In this document: positions 21,201 to 32,386 of the stretch, one piece after another
Layout: each line of letters opens with the position of its first letter
Numbering within the stretch: position 1 is the stretch's first letter
Assembly (NCBI GenBank): GCA_001465935.1
Contig: LNKV01000023.1
Coordinates: forward strand, 248,001 to 312,000
Reading direction: 5' to 3'
DNA length: 64,000 nt
Source of the DNA: Clarireedia homoeocarpa
Lineage: Eukaryota; Ascomycota; Leotiomycetes; Helotiales; Rutstroemiaceae
Notes under the pieces: generated by a model
The model's database searches: none
Told to the model about the DNA's origin: nothing
Seen by the model: only the letters and a program-made list of their open reading frames with translations
Position numbers and translations under genes: made by a program

Positions 21201-24200
21201 ACAATTAGATCTGGCCAGACCCAAGAACCCAGCTCCTAGATACTCTCGTAGTTTACATACTAACATAGTAGCTACGCACTTGCATAACGGGACGAACTTC
21301 GGTCTCGAAACATGGAATCCATGTGCAACGGAATAGCGTCAAAGTGATGCCAATGTTACTCTTACTGGGTTCACTTCCCCATAGTTTGAGGTTGACAGAT
21401 TACCCGTACGGCGGTTAACCCTGCTGCAAAGAGTCCCTTTGTCCTCGGCAAAAAACACAGACTTCACAACCTTCATCAGTCCTAGCCAAACTTCAGACAT
21501 CTAGAAATTTACCTTTGGGCTTCGTAAACAGACACATGATGGATAAATTTGATACCATCCTAAGGTTTTCGGTTCATTAACGCCACACCTAGGTGGATAT
21601 AGGTACGCCACTACAAGTCGCAATTCATGCTGGCCTGGCAAGGGGGACGTTTAAACAAGGACAATAATGGTAGCCCCTCTAATCACACATTTAAATTTGG
21701 ACGAAACTCTGTCTCCCCTTTCAAGGTTTCTTCATCCGCTTCATTGCAACGAGTCATCGCAGTGCGAACTGTCGAGTCAGTCGAATCGCGCGAATGCGAC
21801 TTGAGAAGGTATAATGCTATACGGATGGGACTTTGCTGAACTCTGGGGTTGAATGTGATTGAAAGGCATAAATCCCCCGTCCCATGCCATGATCATGCGA
21901 GCACGTCATGGATCCAATGCAGCATGTTTTCTTTCAGGCTATGAGCCATGATACTCAGATCGCATTCGGCAGCATCGTTTGATATGCAATGTCGAGATGA
22001 TACCTTGCAGAAGAATCCAACGTTTACTGCCGCGATGCGAAATGTACCACATCCGCTTTAATACAAATACAGTGTTGCGATTGGAGTTCAAGGGTACTTC
22101 TTATAGAGCACAGACATCCGTTATTGAAAGGTAGTGAGCATGATTAAAACCATGTCACGGTGCGGTACCGATGTACTCTTTTCGACATCGTCCCCTCATT
22201 ATTCTGAGGTTCCCCACCCTCCAACTTTGTTAATTTTATGCCTCGGAACGAGCCTATTAATTAGGATTTTGGATTCAAGCATTAACATGGCTTTCCTACA
22301 CACCTGGATGCTTACTTCCTCCCCCTTCCCTTGCGGCTGCGGCTGCGGTATACAGGTTCCATAGCGCGGAAGTATTTCCTCAGCTTGCCATTGCCTTGTT
22401 GTTCATCACACTAGTCTAGGAATTGCAGAGAAAGTCCCCGAAGAGCTGCACAGACTAGAAAAGACTAAAAGGATCTATACTCGATGCGAGCTCTAGAAGG
22501 AACCACTAGCTAACGGCTGTCGGAATTTCTGTTAGGCCTGTACGGGTCGTGTGTAGCCGGATACCAGATTCCTTGCTCTATTATAGCTGTTGAAGAACCG
22601 GAAAATCAGAATTCCACGATACCATACCTTGAATGCCTTTGTCTGGAACAATCAAGCTATATTTATAGACGCGGGGTTGAAGAAACGTTGTGTGATAACT
22701 GGCTTCACCTTCCCCCGATTTTACCTGCTGAACAGCCTTGCATATATCTATCATATTTTTGTCATGCACCGGGAGCATGGCTAGCAACGCTGATCTCAGA
22801 GACACGACATGCTGTCGAGACAGACCCTTGTGAATCGCTTTCAAGGAGCCCATACCGGCTCAGTGCGTCCACTATAAAAGTTGTCCGTAGCATGGATATA
22901 CAAGGATAGCAAGTACCACCAGTGCCTTATCTCCATTCATCATACTACGCTGCTTGTTCCCAGTTATCAATGTCTATCCTCCTTTTGCTCGGTTTGTGCC
23001 GTTTCGCCTAATAATTCTCCTTCACACGCAAACCGTGCATCAAAGTGCCATCATTGTCATTGCCGTTCTAGACCAATCTCGGGTTTCTCAGATTTCAGCA
23101 CTGTTCAAATACATATCCGCAGTTGGCGTTAAAAATTAAAGACCGTGAGAAAGACCACTAGCTCAGATAGATCAGACATACTACTTTACTTTACCTCCTG
23201 GCATTCACTACCCAAATTGCACAATTCAAAATGAAAAAGAACACAGTCGACTAAAATGGCCCCTTGGACCCTTTTGACCCTTCATAAAGTTACTTCTTTC
23301 TTGGTAGGAGATCTTTTCTATCTAGCTATCAAGCGTCCAAATCTTATACAATCCATTATTGGTCATAGCCACTGGGTCCCTCCCCAGACGCTTACGTCTC
23401 CCCTCGTCCCTCCAAGATATAATCCCACATTCATAATTCCCCCGAGTCATTGGAATTCACCCTATCCTATCAACGGGCCGAACCTGTCGGTAGCCTCTGC
23501 CGGAAGTGGACTGGAATCCGTAGACGTATGCAAGCGAACCACCTGGGAACACCGACACCACGCCACAACCCGAGAAAATCTGCATGGGTCATCCTTTACC
23601 AATATCAGTGGATCTTTGAAGTAATCGTGCAAGTCAAACGGACTCCCGGTATGTTTTTAATTAATCTGAAGGAGATCTACCCCTACTTGTACTTGGTGTT
23701 TTGGAACGGCTCCTCATTACCGAGCAAGGCGCGACCGCTTACCCTACCGACGGGGAGAAGACCAGCTCAAGTCCGCAATAAGCACTTCATTTCATATCAG
23801 GATGTGCGATAGGAATGCTGTGCCGAGCTCGTTCCCAAAAGAAGTTGTCTCTTTGCAAATAGCATCTCAATTGGGAAGGATCTCATGAGGAGTTTGATTT
23901 GCCTCGTGGCCGTACCCACATCAAACAATCATAAACCTTGCCCCCCTTTATTGTCCAATGCACATCCTACCTTTACACCAACCCCTGTCTGAGAGAAAGA
24001 TCCAATGGACTGCCCTGTGCCACGAGAAAGTCGGCAGCGAGATTTTACCATTTCTTCCATTATCCACAACCCATAACTCATCACCCATCACCTATCACCC
24101 ACTACCCATCATCAGCCGTGCTATTCCATCCTATCCCATCACCATCCCATCACTCAAACACCCCTCACCCTTCACCCATCACCCATTACCCATCACCCTA

Positions 24201-25131
24201 TCACTACTCTAAAATAATAGGAGACCTAGTATAGACATGGGTTTCCGGGTAGCAGGGGAAACTAGGGCCTGGCAGGCTTTGGCGAACTTCCGACGTTTGC
24301 TTGCCATCAATCTAATGCTGGCCTTGGCGTTCGAATTACTCCAGATTTCCCAAATCAGCCTTAAAGCGGATGCCCAATGCTTGCATTGCCAGTCCAAAAA
24401 AAATGCGTCAAATGCGCTCACATTCAACCAGCCCACACAAGTTTCATGCCCTTCAAATAAGAAATAAGAAAAAAGAAAATACAATAGTCACTTGATTTGG
24501 TTTTGTCGACATATTTCTTTCCCACTTCTGCAATCCATTTACCGCCCTAATGGTGGTGATACTCTAGATGCATTTATCTCTTCCGATATTCCACCATTTT
24601 CTTTAACATAACTGGCTGATATTTCGCCCTGTCACAGACTCAACACTTCCCGCCGTACGGATCAGCTGCCGACTTTTGGCACGTTTAGTTTCGAACAATC
24701 AGTGGGGGGAATTCTAGCTCCAACACACTGCAGGCTTGCATCGGATTTTGGCAGCACCTTGACGTTGTACAATATACCGTTCCCCGGCGGCGCATTGCTG
24801 GATCCACCGGATCTCGAGACTCCTGAGCTCTTGCCACAAATTGTTACCCTATTAGAAAGTCCAAATCCTAGAGAGCGTAGACATTTTTGAAGTTTCTTGT
24901 TGCTATAGGTACTGTCGATGATCATTTTTGGTTGAGGCATATCTTAGCTACAACTACCGCTCGACACTTCGAAATCCCCGAATCACTTGCCGAGCTGATG
25001 GGTCCAAACATCTGAATATCAATTTCTATCTTCGGCCGCCACCTCGGAAATAGAATTTGCTCCTAATATACTTTACATCACTTCTACAACCAAACTGTCT
25101 TTGCCTGTAATACGGTCCGCAGGCTTCGAAA
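18208..25131. other. 6.9-kb stretch without a recognisable gene
   Basis: On both strands the open frames are short (longest 164 codons, 19316-19810 plus) and none shows a motif I know. The sequence is not conspicuously AT-rich, so it does not look heavily RIP-mutated by eye. Features inside are a weak protein-like segment on the minus strand at about 18690-19105, a degenerate tRNA-like A/B-box pair at 19731-19788, a run of G at ~19718, a small duplication (AACTACTCTGAT-like) near 18340-18370, and a CCATCACCCAT-type simple repeat at ~24064-24212. The right end is the promoter and leader of the 25132 gene. Confidence 0.6.
24064..24212. repeat. Imperfect CCATCACCCAT-type repeat
   Basis: A C/A/T-only tract of imperfect units such as CATCACCCATTACCCATCAC spans this interval, with no purine G-rich interruption. 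Confidence 0.7.
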
Positions 25132-27543
25132 ATGGCCGATCTACAACACAACTCATACCCCAGGTCTCCGATACCGTCGACGGGATCTTACGATTCTTCA
25201 TCTGTCTCCTCTGCGACGTCTCCAAGGCCCCAAGGGATGTACGAAGGGGGATTAATGGGAGCTTCACCTAGGCCACTAAGTGGACATCTTCCTCACCACA
25301 TATCAGCACTTCCAATGAGCCAAGGTTCCTTTCACCACAGCTACAGTCCTGCTGCCGCCTCACCTAGCGGGCTTGGTATAGACTCAATGGCATCAACAGC
25401 CTCATCAAGCGGCACTCCCGGACCATCCCTTGGACAAATGTCCTCGGCAAGCATGCAAGCACAAAAACGAGCTTATCGACAGCGCAGAAAAGACCCTAGT
25501 TGCGATGCTTGCCGAGAGCGCAAAGTAAAATGTGATGCGACTGAAACTAGTAGCTGCTCTGAGTGCTCGAGTAGAAGCGTCAAATGTCAATTTACTAAAG
25601 AGACAAACAGAAGAATGTCTTCAATCAAACAGGTCCAGGATCTAGAGAAACAAATTGCTCAAATCAAGCGGGAGAACGGACAACTGCGGGCAATGCTCAG
25701 TCTCAAAGAGGGACAGATGGATATTGACAGCGAGGGGCCTGTTCAAACACCTTCTATACACCTACCAGAGATTGGATCGCAACCTAAAAGGATAGCGAGA
25801 GCAGCATTACCCCTAGGCGATTTATCCACAGTCCGATCGAACCTGAGGAACCATGGCCGCGGCATCTTCAAACCTGCTGCGCCTTATCGACAAAGCGGGG
25901 CAGCCCCAAGCCTACTCTCCCGAGGCCCTGAGCTCCCACCAAGACACATCGCAGACCATCTACTAAGAGCTTACTATTCCTCCACGCACGCAACACTCCC
26001 AATCTTGCACTGGCCTAGCTTCGAGCGTGAGTACGAAGACGTCTACAAAGCTAGCACCCTAGACAACAAATCCCCGATCTGGACTGCCCTCTTCTTCTCC
26101 GTCCTCGCCCTCGGCGTTCTCTCCAGCACCGAGGCCAGCATTCAGAGCCCCTACAAAGGCAAGGAATACCTTGAAATCGCGCGCAACCTGATCGATCTCT
26201 TGACCGACGAGTACTCGCTCGACCACGCGCGCGCGGCTCTCCTCATGAGCATATTCCTCTACGAAGCGAACCTCAAATCCGCCGCTTCGTCCTGGCTGGG
26301 CGGTGCCGTTCGCATCGCGCACGATTTGGGTCTGCATTTGGAAAGCACGGTTGCAGGCGCGCATGCAGTTGATGAGGAGATGCGCCGCCGTGTCTGGTGG
26401 GGCATCTACATCTTTGACCGGCAGCTTGCGCTCGAGTTGAAGCAGCCACTTCTTATTAATGATGAGGACTGCGATATCCAGCTCCCGAGTCCAGGCGAGG
26501 ACTTCTACCTCCCGAATTCTGGCGCCTATCTCCCCCTGAACGGGGCTCAGCCTCCACCCAGAATGCAAAATCTCTTTTTGCCGACTATTCATGTTATGCG
26601 CTGTGTTGCGCCGGTATTGCAGGCTTGCAAATCATCGTTTATACCACCTTCTACTCTCGTAATGTTTACTGCGCATTTCAACACCCTGTATTCATATCTT
26701 CCTCTTTCTTCCTCCTCCTCCCCTTCACTTTCTTCCTCATCTGAACCACATCCTCCTCTTGAAATCCCCTACCTCCACCTCCTCTCCCTCCGTCTCCACC
26801 TCTACGCACACAACCTCTCGCCCTCCACCCCGCACGATCTGCGCTCTTCTGCCCTCGAACAATGCATCCACGTCGCGCTCGACACCGCCGAACTCTTGGC
26901 CCGTGTCCCAGCGTTCGCTCTCGCCTCCGCATACACATGCACGCATATCTGGCGCAGCACGCTCTTCCTCCTCTACGCGAACCATCTCGAGCAAGCGACC
27001 GCGCTGATCCGTCTCTGCAAGACGATGGAGAACCGTAGGGAGGTCCTGCTGGGCGTGGGAAGGTATTTGGCATTTTTCCTGGGACAGCTGATTGATCGGA
27101 AACAGCGCGGGAGAGACCGTGAACGCGAGAGAGAGTGGGATGAGGAGATTATGGCGTATATGCTGGGGGATATGCAGGATTGGATGTGGTGTGCGGTAGG
27201 GGATACCTCGCCGCGCATGGGGTTGGGATTGGGGCTGGGAAGTCCGTGTGCGAGTGGAGGAAGTGAGGTGTATACGAGTGGGTCAAGCGCGTTGCCAGAG
27301 GCGGAGGCGAGGGATTGGGGTGGATGGGAGAGGGTCTTGTATTTGGTTGATTTTTTGGGGAGGCAGACGAGTGGAGGGATGGGGGGAGCGGGAACGGCCG
27401 GATCGCCGTATATGCCTGAGCAGCCGAGAAGCGTTACACAGACGACGACGATGGCGGGGCCTGGCATGGGTGCGGGTCAGGCGCCGAGCCCGACGCAGAG
27501 GAGGACTGGAAATGAGAGAATGAGTATTACGAATATTATTTGA
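25132..27543 (+). CDS. Zn2Cys6 fungal transcription factor, 803 aa
   Basis: Nuclear regulator, single exon. Residues 1-110 are Ser/Pro-rich. Basic residues (QKRAYRQRRKDP) precede a zinc cluster with Cys124, 127, 134, 142, 145 and 152 (spacing 2-6-7-2-6). A coiled coil at ~165-195 (QVQDLEKQIAQIKRENGQL) follows and would mediate dimerisation. A fungal-specific regulatory domain lies at ~275-480: RHIADHLLRAYYSSTH, then WLGGAVRIAHDLGLHLE and RRRVWWGIYIFDRQLALELK. The C-terminus is low complexity, rich in Gly, Ser and Arg. I cannot name the target pathway, and the gene stands alone beside a gene-empty stretch. Codon choice in the middle of the gene is notably GC-rich. Confidence 0.92.
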   Translation: MADLQHNSYPRSPIPSTGSYDSSSVSSATSPRPQGMYEGGLMGASPRPLSGHLPHHISALPMSQGSFHHSYSPAAASPSGLGIDSMASTASSSGTPGPSLGQMSSASMQAQKRAYRQRRKDPSCDACRERKVKCDATETSSCSECSSRSVKCQFTKETNRRMSSIKQVQDLEKQIAQIKRENGQLRAMLSLKEGQMDIDSEGPVQTPSIHLPEIGSQPKRIARAALPLGDLSTVRSNLRNHGRGIFKPAAPYRQSGAAPSLLSRGPELPPRHIADHLLRAYYSSTHATLPILHWPSFEREYEDVYKASTLDNKSPIWTALFFSVLALGVLSSTEASIQSPYKGKEYLEIARNLIDLLTDEYSLDHARAALLMSIFLYEANLKSAASSWLGGAVRIAHDLGLHLESTVAGAHAVDEEMRRRVWWGIYIFDRQLALELKQPLLINDEDCDIQLPSPGEDFYLPNSGAYLPLNGAQPPPRMQNLFLPTIHVMRCVAPVLQACKSSFIPPSTLVMFTAHFNTLYSYLPLSSSSSPSLSSSSEPHPPLEIPYLHLLSLRLHLYAHNLSPSTPHDLRSSALEQCIHVALDTAELLARVPAFALASAYTCTHIWRSTLFLLYANHLEQATALIRLCKTMENRREVLLGVGRYLAFFLGQLIDRKQRGRDREREREWDEEIMAYMLGDMQDWMWCAVGDTSPRMGLGLGLGSPCASGGSEVYTSGSSALPEAEARDWGGWERVLYLVDFLGRQTSGGMGGAGTAGSPYMPEQPRSVTQTTTMAGPGMGAGQAPSPTQRRTGNERMSITNII

Positions 27544-28856
27544 GAAGGTTGATGCTCGTATTTCTCTCCGCTGCGGTATGGAGAGAACTCAAGTCAGGCC
27601 AGGTCGGGTTGACCTGTATATATATTTCCGACTTGACTGGCTTGGAGTTGATGGAAACAGCATCGTGTTGCATTGCCATTGCATAATTGGCGAGCTAGCG
27701 GCGTGCATTTGAAGGAGAAAAAGCAAGATGGAAGAAGAAGAAGAAGAAACAAGAAATAAAAATGTATTGAATGGCGTTGGGGATAGACGTGAGTGGAGTG
27801 GATTGGTTGGTTGGGTGATTCCAAGGTTGGATTGGTGACATAGATGATTGATATCCCTGTGAAGATTTCGTTTGCTTTTTTGTTGTTTGAGTTTTGGTTT
27901 TTTTTTTTATTGGAAGTTTTTTTGGCTGGTACATATATCCCCATGAGCAAGCAAGGAAGGATGGCTGGAGGGAGGGAGGACTATAGGGTAGGCTGGTTAA
28001 TATACACACTCGTTTTAATATAATATAGGAGAGGATGGATAATATCTAGGAGGTGAAGGGTGAGGAGGAATAAAGTGTGGAGGTGGTTGAAATAGGGTAG
28101 ATACTGTAGTGAATTGAAAGATGGATGAAGAATTTTAAGAGCGAAATGATGTGTCCCTCTATGTTCGTGCCAGTGATATGCTATGTTTCTTCTTGAACCA
28201 TGGTTGCAACATAAAGGAAACAGCAGTTGGTAAATTGAGGACTGACAACCCCATCAATGTTTGAAACTCGCTAAGAGAAGCGGAGACGCGGAAGTATAAT
28301 AGCAAAGAAGAAGAGCGTATTATGAACGTGAGATCTAATCAAATTCTTGGTGGCAGTTCAGGTATATACCAAAGTCGGATTCATTGAGATCAAAGGAGAT
28401 GATAGTAAATATATATCGAAGTTGTGAGCGTGGATGTTTGTAGCCATAACAGATAACACGAGTTGTTATATCGTTTAACTAATCCTATCTGCCTATTTGA
28501 TCCTATACCCATCCTGCCCAGTCCCGCCCAGTCATACCGTATAACCCAATCTCAAATCCGGAGTCCATTTCATACAGTATAAATTCAATCATGTCCATCT
28601 GATCAAAACACCATACTCAAACGAATCGAGAAGCTCTTCGTCGCCCAGTCGCTAGCTCATTGACTGCGGCAAGCGATCTACGCTGTGAAATGATATCCAC
28701 CTTATTCTTCTCGGCTTTGATTCATCACAACACCTCACTTTCTCAGCTCGAAAGCAGTAAGTAGCTAGCAAAAGGTATAAACACAAATGCATATCTCCCT
28801 TCTCTGACCAGTTTCTTTCCCCGTCTTCCTTTCCTAGCCACCAAACCTCCTGCAGT
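27544..28856. other. Intergenic DNA, convergent ends
   Basis: Purine-rich simple sequence (GAAGAAGAAGAA near 27732-27750, GGTTGGTTGGG near 27800-27815) and AT-rich DNA downstream of the two converging genes. The open frames at 27594-28009 are translations of these repeats. No gene seen. Confidence 0.5.
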
Positions 28857-31467
28857 TTACAACGCATCAGCTGCATCACTAAGCACATTCAGTAGTCCCA
28901 CCGCTGCGCCTCCCAATCCAGCTGCAGCAAGATGATCTCTCCATCGTGTTGGCTTTCCCGTTTCTTTGTCCTTTTCCTTATCTCTATCCCCACCACCACC
29001 GCGCTTGCTTTGCGAAGAACGGTGTCTATGGTGGCGACGTCGGTGTTGCGGAGGATTTTGAGCAAAAGATGAGGGAGAGGAGGGGGAGTGGGATGGCGAA
29101 GGATAGGGGTTATAGTTATAGTTTGGATTGTAGGAGTTAGAGAAGGAAGAGGAAGGGGAGTGAGGATAAGGGAGAGGGGAGAGATACGGCTGTTGTTGTT
29201 GTTGATCCGGGGGATAGCGCTGGGGAAGAAAAGATGGTAGAGGGTCGTTGGGTGTGTAAGGTTGCGGTGGGAAAGGTGGAGGGTAAGAGTGTTGTTGTGG
29301 GGGTGCAGAAGCGGTGTATGGAGGTGCAGCGGTGGGAATAGGCCAGGGTCGGGGTGTAAAGGAGTTGGTATGCGGTGAAGAGGATGGAACTTGATGGTAG
29401 TTATTGTTGGCCATAGGTGAGAACGTGTATGAAGGCTCCGCTTTTTCGTATCGTTCTTCGTGCTCCTTCTGCCTTCCTTCACGGTCCCTTGCTTTCTCTT
29501 CACGCTCTCGTTCTCGGTTCGCATACCTTATCTCCCGCTCTCGTTCTCTTTCCTCGCGTTCTTGTTCTCGCTTCTCATATCTGTCCGCACGTCGTTCTCC
29601 CCGGTGCTTTCTTTCATCATCCTTTCCCCGTCGACGACTGTTTCTTCTTCTATCATAATCGGAATCGGAATCGGAATCGGAACTAGTCTCCGACGAAGTC
29701 GACTCGGATGATGAAGAATCGCTTTGTCGGTTTTGTCTCTGTTTAAATCCAGGACTTGGTTGAGGCATAGATGCTTGTTGACTTCTCCAGCGATTTTCTC
29801 GTAAAACATAGGAACGAGATGCGTAGTCTTGGATTTCCTCCTTAGTGAGGATACCTAGTATAGCTATGAATTCTGGACGCCTGTTAAATTCTGTTAGCAA
29901 AACTGTATGGATTTATTAAGAGCAATGATTGCAATTGTTGCAATTGTGCTTGGTAGGAGAAAACGTACGCTTCATAACGTCTACCATCCTGGTCCAGAAC
30001 CTCAGGCGAGACCAACGATCTTTTGATCTTAGTCCAATTTGCATCTGGCGGAATTTCATTCCCATAAGAATCTGGAGCCAATCTTGGCAACGCTGATTCG
30101 GGTCTGGGACTAGTACTACTACTAACGCTGCTAACTTGTGGTGAAGAATGACGACCTGGGATCTGAATAGAGCTTGTACGAGGCGATAGATTTTTACGAT
30201 CTGAACTTCGTTTAGGGCGAAGAGCAATCGATCTTTTGGCATCTTCTGGCTGTGAGTGATATGCTGAAGGCGATGGCGGTAGGAGTAGTTGTGGGACCGA
30301 GCTCGATGGGAGTAGGTCACTGGTTTGAATGATTGAGCTTTTGGAGGGTGATTTTGCACGATGCATGAAGGAGTCTGATGATGATCCACTATTTTCTCTT
30401 TGCCATTTTGTTTCGTGCAAATCTGCGGTGGGGAGCTTGATGGTAGGTTGAGGAGAGGGTTGATTTGGAGTACGCTGGCGTTCTCTCTCTGGATAAGGAT
30501 CAATAACATCGAGTCCTCTCTGCAATTTCATGGAAATTGGGAACTTCGTATTGTCTTCCTGCCTGATCATTTCCTTTGCACCGTCCTCACCTCTACCAGT
30601 CTTTGGAGAGTCGAATAATGGGGGCTGATCAGAAGGTACCGCACGCGTAGAATCGATCCATCGTTCTGTGTCAGCACTTTCGGGGCTAAGGACTTGAGTA
30701 TCAGGTGTTGCTTCGTCCAGTAGACCATCCTGCTCCATCTTGCGAATATATGCTCGAAGAACATCCTACAGATGTCTTAGCAAAAAGAGATCAATTCCAA
30801 ACGTCACAATACCACATACCTTATGTTGTTGCAAGACATCACTCGAAAACCCCTCCGCGACCAACTCCCTCCTAAACTGTTTCCAAACCTCCTTATCATC
30901 ATCCTCATAACTCGTCATAAGACTTCCAGCGCTTTGAGCCATCTTCGCCGCAATATTATCCACCTTGTCCAAAATTATATCCAATTGTTCGCCCTGCAAA
31001 TTCAAATTCTTCGACATCTTCCCATTCTCATGCAACTGGATCGTATCCAGGAATAAAGTCAGACTCGTCTTATGCGATATCAATTTAACTCTTATCCCGC
31101 CCAATTGATCCATCTCGTTGCTCCCAAACCTCATTCGATCCCACAACATCCTCCCACCAGTCGACCCCATACCTGCATCCGAAGCCAGCCGTCCATATTT
31201 CAGCAACAGCTCATCCAGCTGTCTCAGCGTAAAATCACAATCCCCAATAATCGGTGCGAGTTGTTTGCCCCAAATCGAACGATCTTTATTGAGCGGCGAA
31301 TCCGAGGCTTCGACTTCACATTTGAGGTGCTTGAGCACTGTATGCAGACCGCGGACCTCCCGACTTATCTCGTCGTATTCTCCACCCGCAGCTCTGCATT
31401 TTCGATAGAGATCGCGGCAGAAAGTCACCACGATTATGATATCTGAAGGCGAAGCACCGAAACTCAT
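28857..31467 (-). CDS. 822-aa protein: STAND-type N-terminal-like domain, disordered middle, Gly-rich C-terminal helix
   Basis: Three exons fit: 30820-31467, 29969-30765 and 28857-29880, with introns of 54 and 88 nt and consistent phases. Residues 1-216 form a helical domain starting SFGASPSDIIIVVTFCRDLY and continuing EISREVRGLHTVLKHLKCEV. This is the pattern of the N-terminal domain found in many fungal STAND/NACHT and related proteins. No NTPase follows. After a Ser/Pro-rich linker a small conserved-looking block (RPEFIAILGILTKEEIQDYA) spans the exon 2/3 joint. Then come acidic Ser/Asp runs, Arg/Glu-rich repeats, a Pro/Tyr/Gln-rich stretch and a final small-residue helix (AAAGLGGAAVGLL). 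Function is unknown; the STAND-like relationship is by eye. Confidence 0.7.
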
Positions 31468-32386
31468 TTCGTGATTGAATATAACCTGGGTTGGGTTGGA
31501 AATGGAATTTGTGAAAAGAGGAGAAGAGGACCAGAGGGATTATAAGACCATTTTGAGATAAAGTGGCAGGTTGATGAGAGGTTGTCTGCTGGAGTTCAGT
31601 GTATGGTAGACTTGGACTGGACTTGGCCTGGCTGCAGATGCAGCAAAGTGGATTTGCGAGACGGGAATCTGCAACTAACGCTTTAGATATTTTCTCTCGA
31701 ATCTTGTACCCCGCAGGGGGGTTGTCTAACGGTTAACAATGCCTTATAGAAGAACCGATTGGTATGGCAGTAAGGAGATATAGAAGAATCACTTCGAGAA
31801 TGTGGATATGAGGAGGATATTGGAACTCGAGACGGGCCGCAGAGAGGAAGTCAATTGATTTGTTTCAAGGCTTAGCTGAACAAACAGGTAGCGATTTACT
31901 TCGTATGCGATTGTGACGTCGCGATACGGAGCACAAACACCATCTCACCAAATCAGCGAACGGGCTGATAAGTGTAACAAAGTGGGGAATGTGAACTTTT
32001 CCTCGCAGGTGGGCAGGGTACAGCAGTAGCTAGTGCCCCTTAAACCACATTGAGAGATCTCCCCTAAGAATTTCCCTCATCGGAAACAAGTGGCGCAGGC
32101 GCAGTTCAAACAATACCGAGTGCTTCGCACAAGCCTGAGCCTCATTATTCTCACCAAAACCATCAGGCGGGGCCGACATCCATAATCTCATAGGATCGCT
32201 AAGCAGAATAAGAGGAGAAAGGTTGGCTATTATGACACATGGCTTCAATTATACATGGGCCTATGGTAAGGATTTTGGTGGCTTTGTGGACTGTGAACTC
32301 CGACAGTGGCTAGAACTAATGGAATATCCGGATAAAATGAATTCTTGATTATTGTTCCAGCCAATCATAATAGTAAAATATTCTGA
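31468..32386. other. Intergenic DNA between the 822-aa protein gene and UTP8
   Basis: Promoter of the gene starting at 31467 and 3' flank of UTP8. No ORF with features was seen. Confidence 0.5.
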
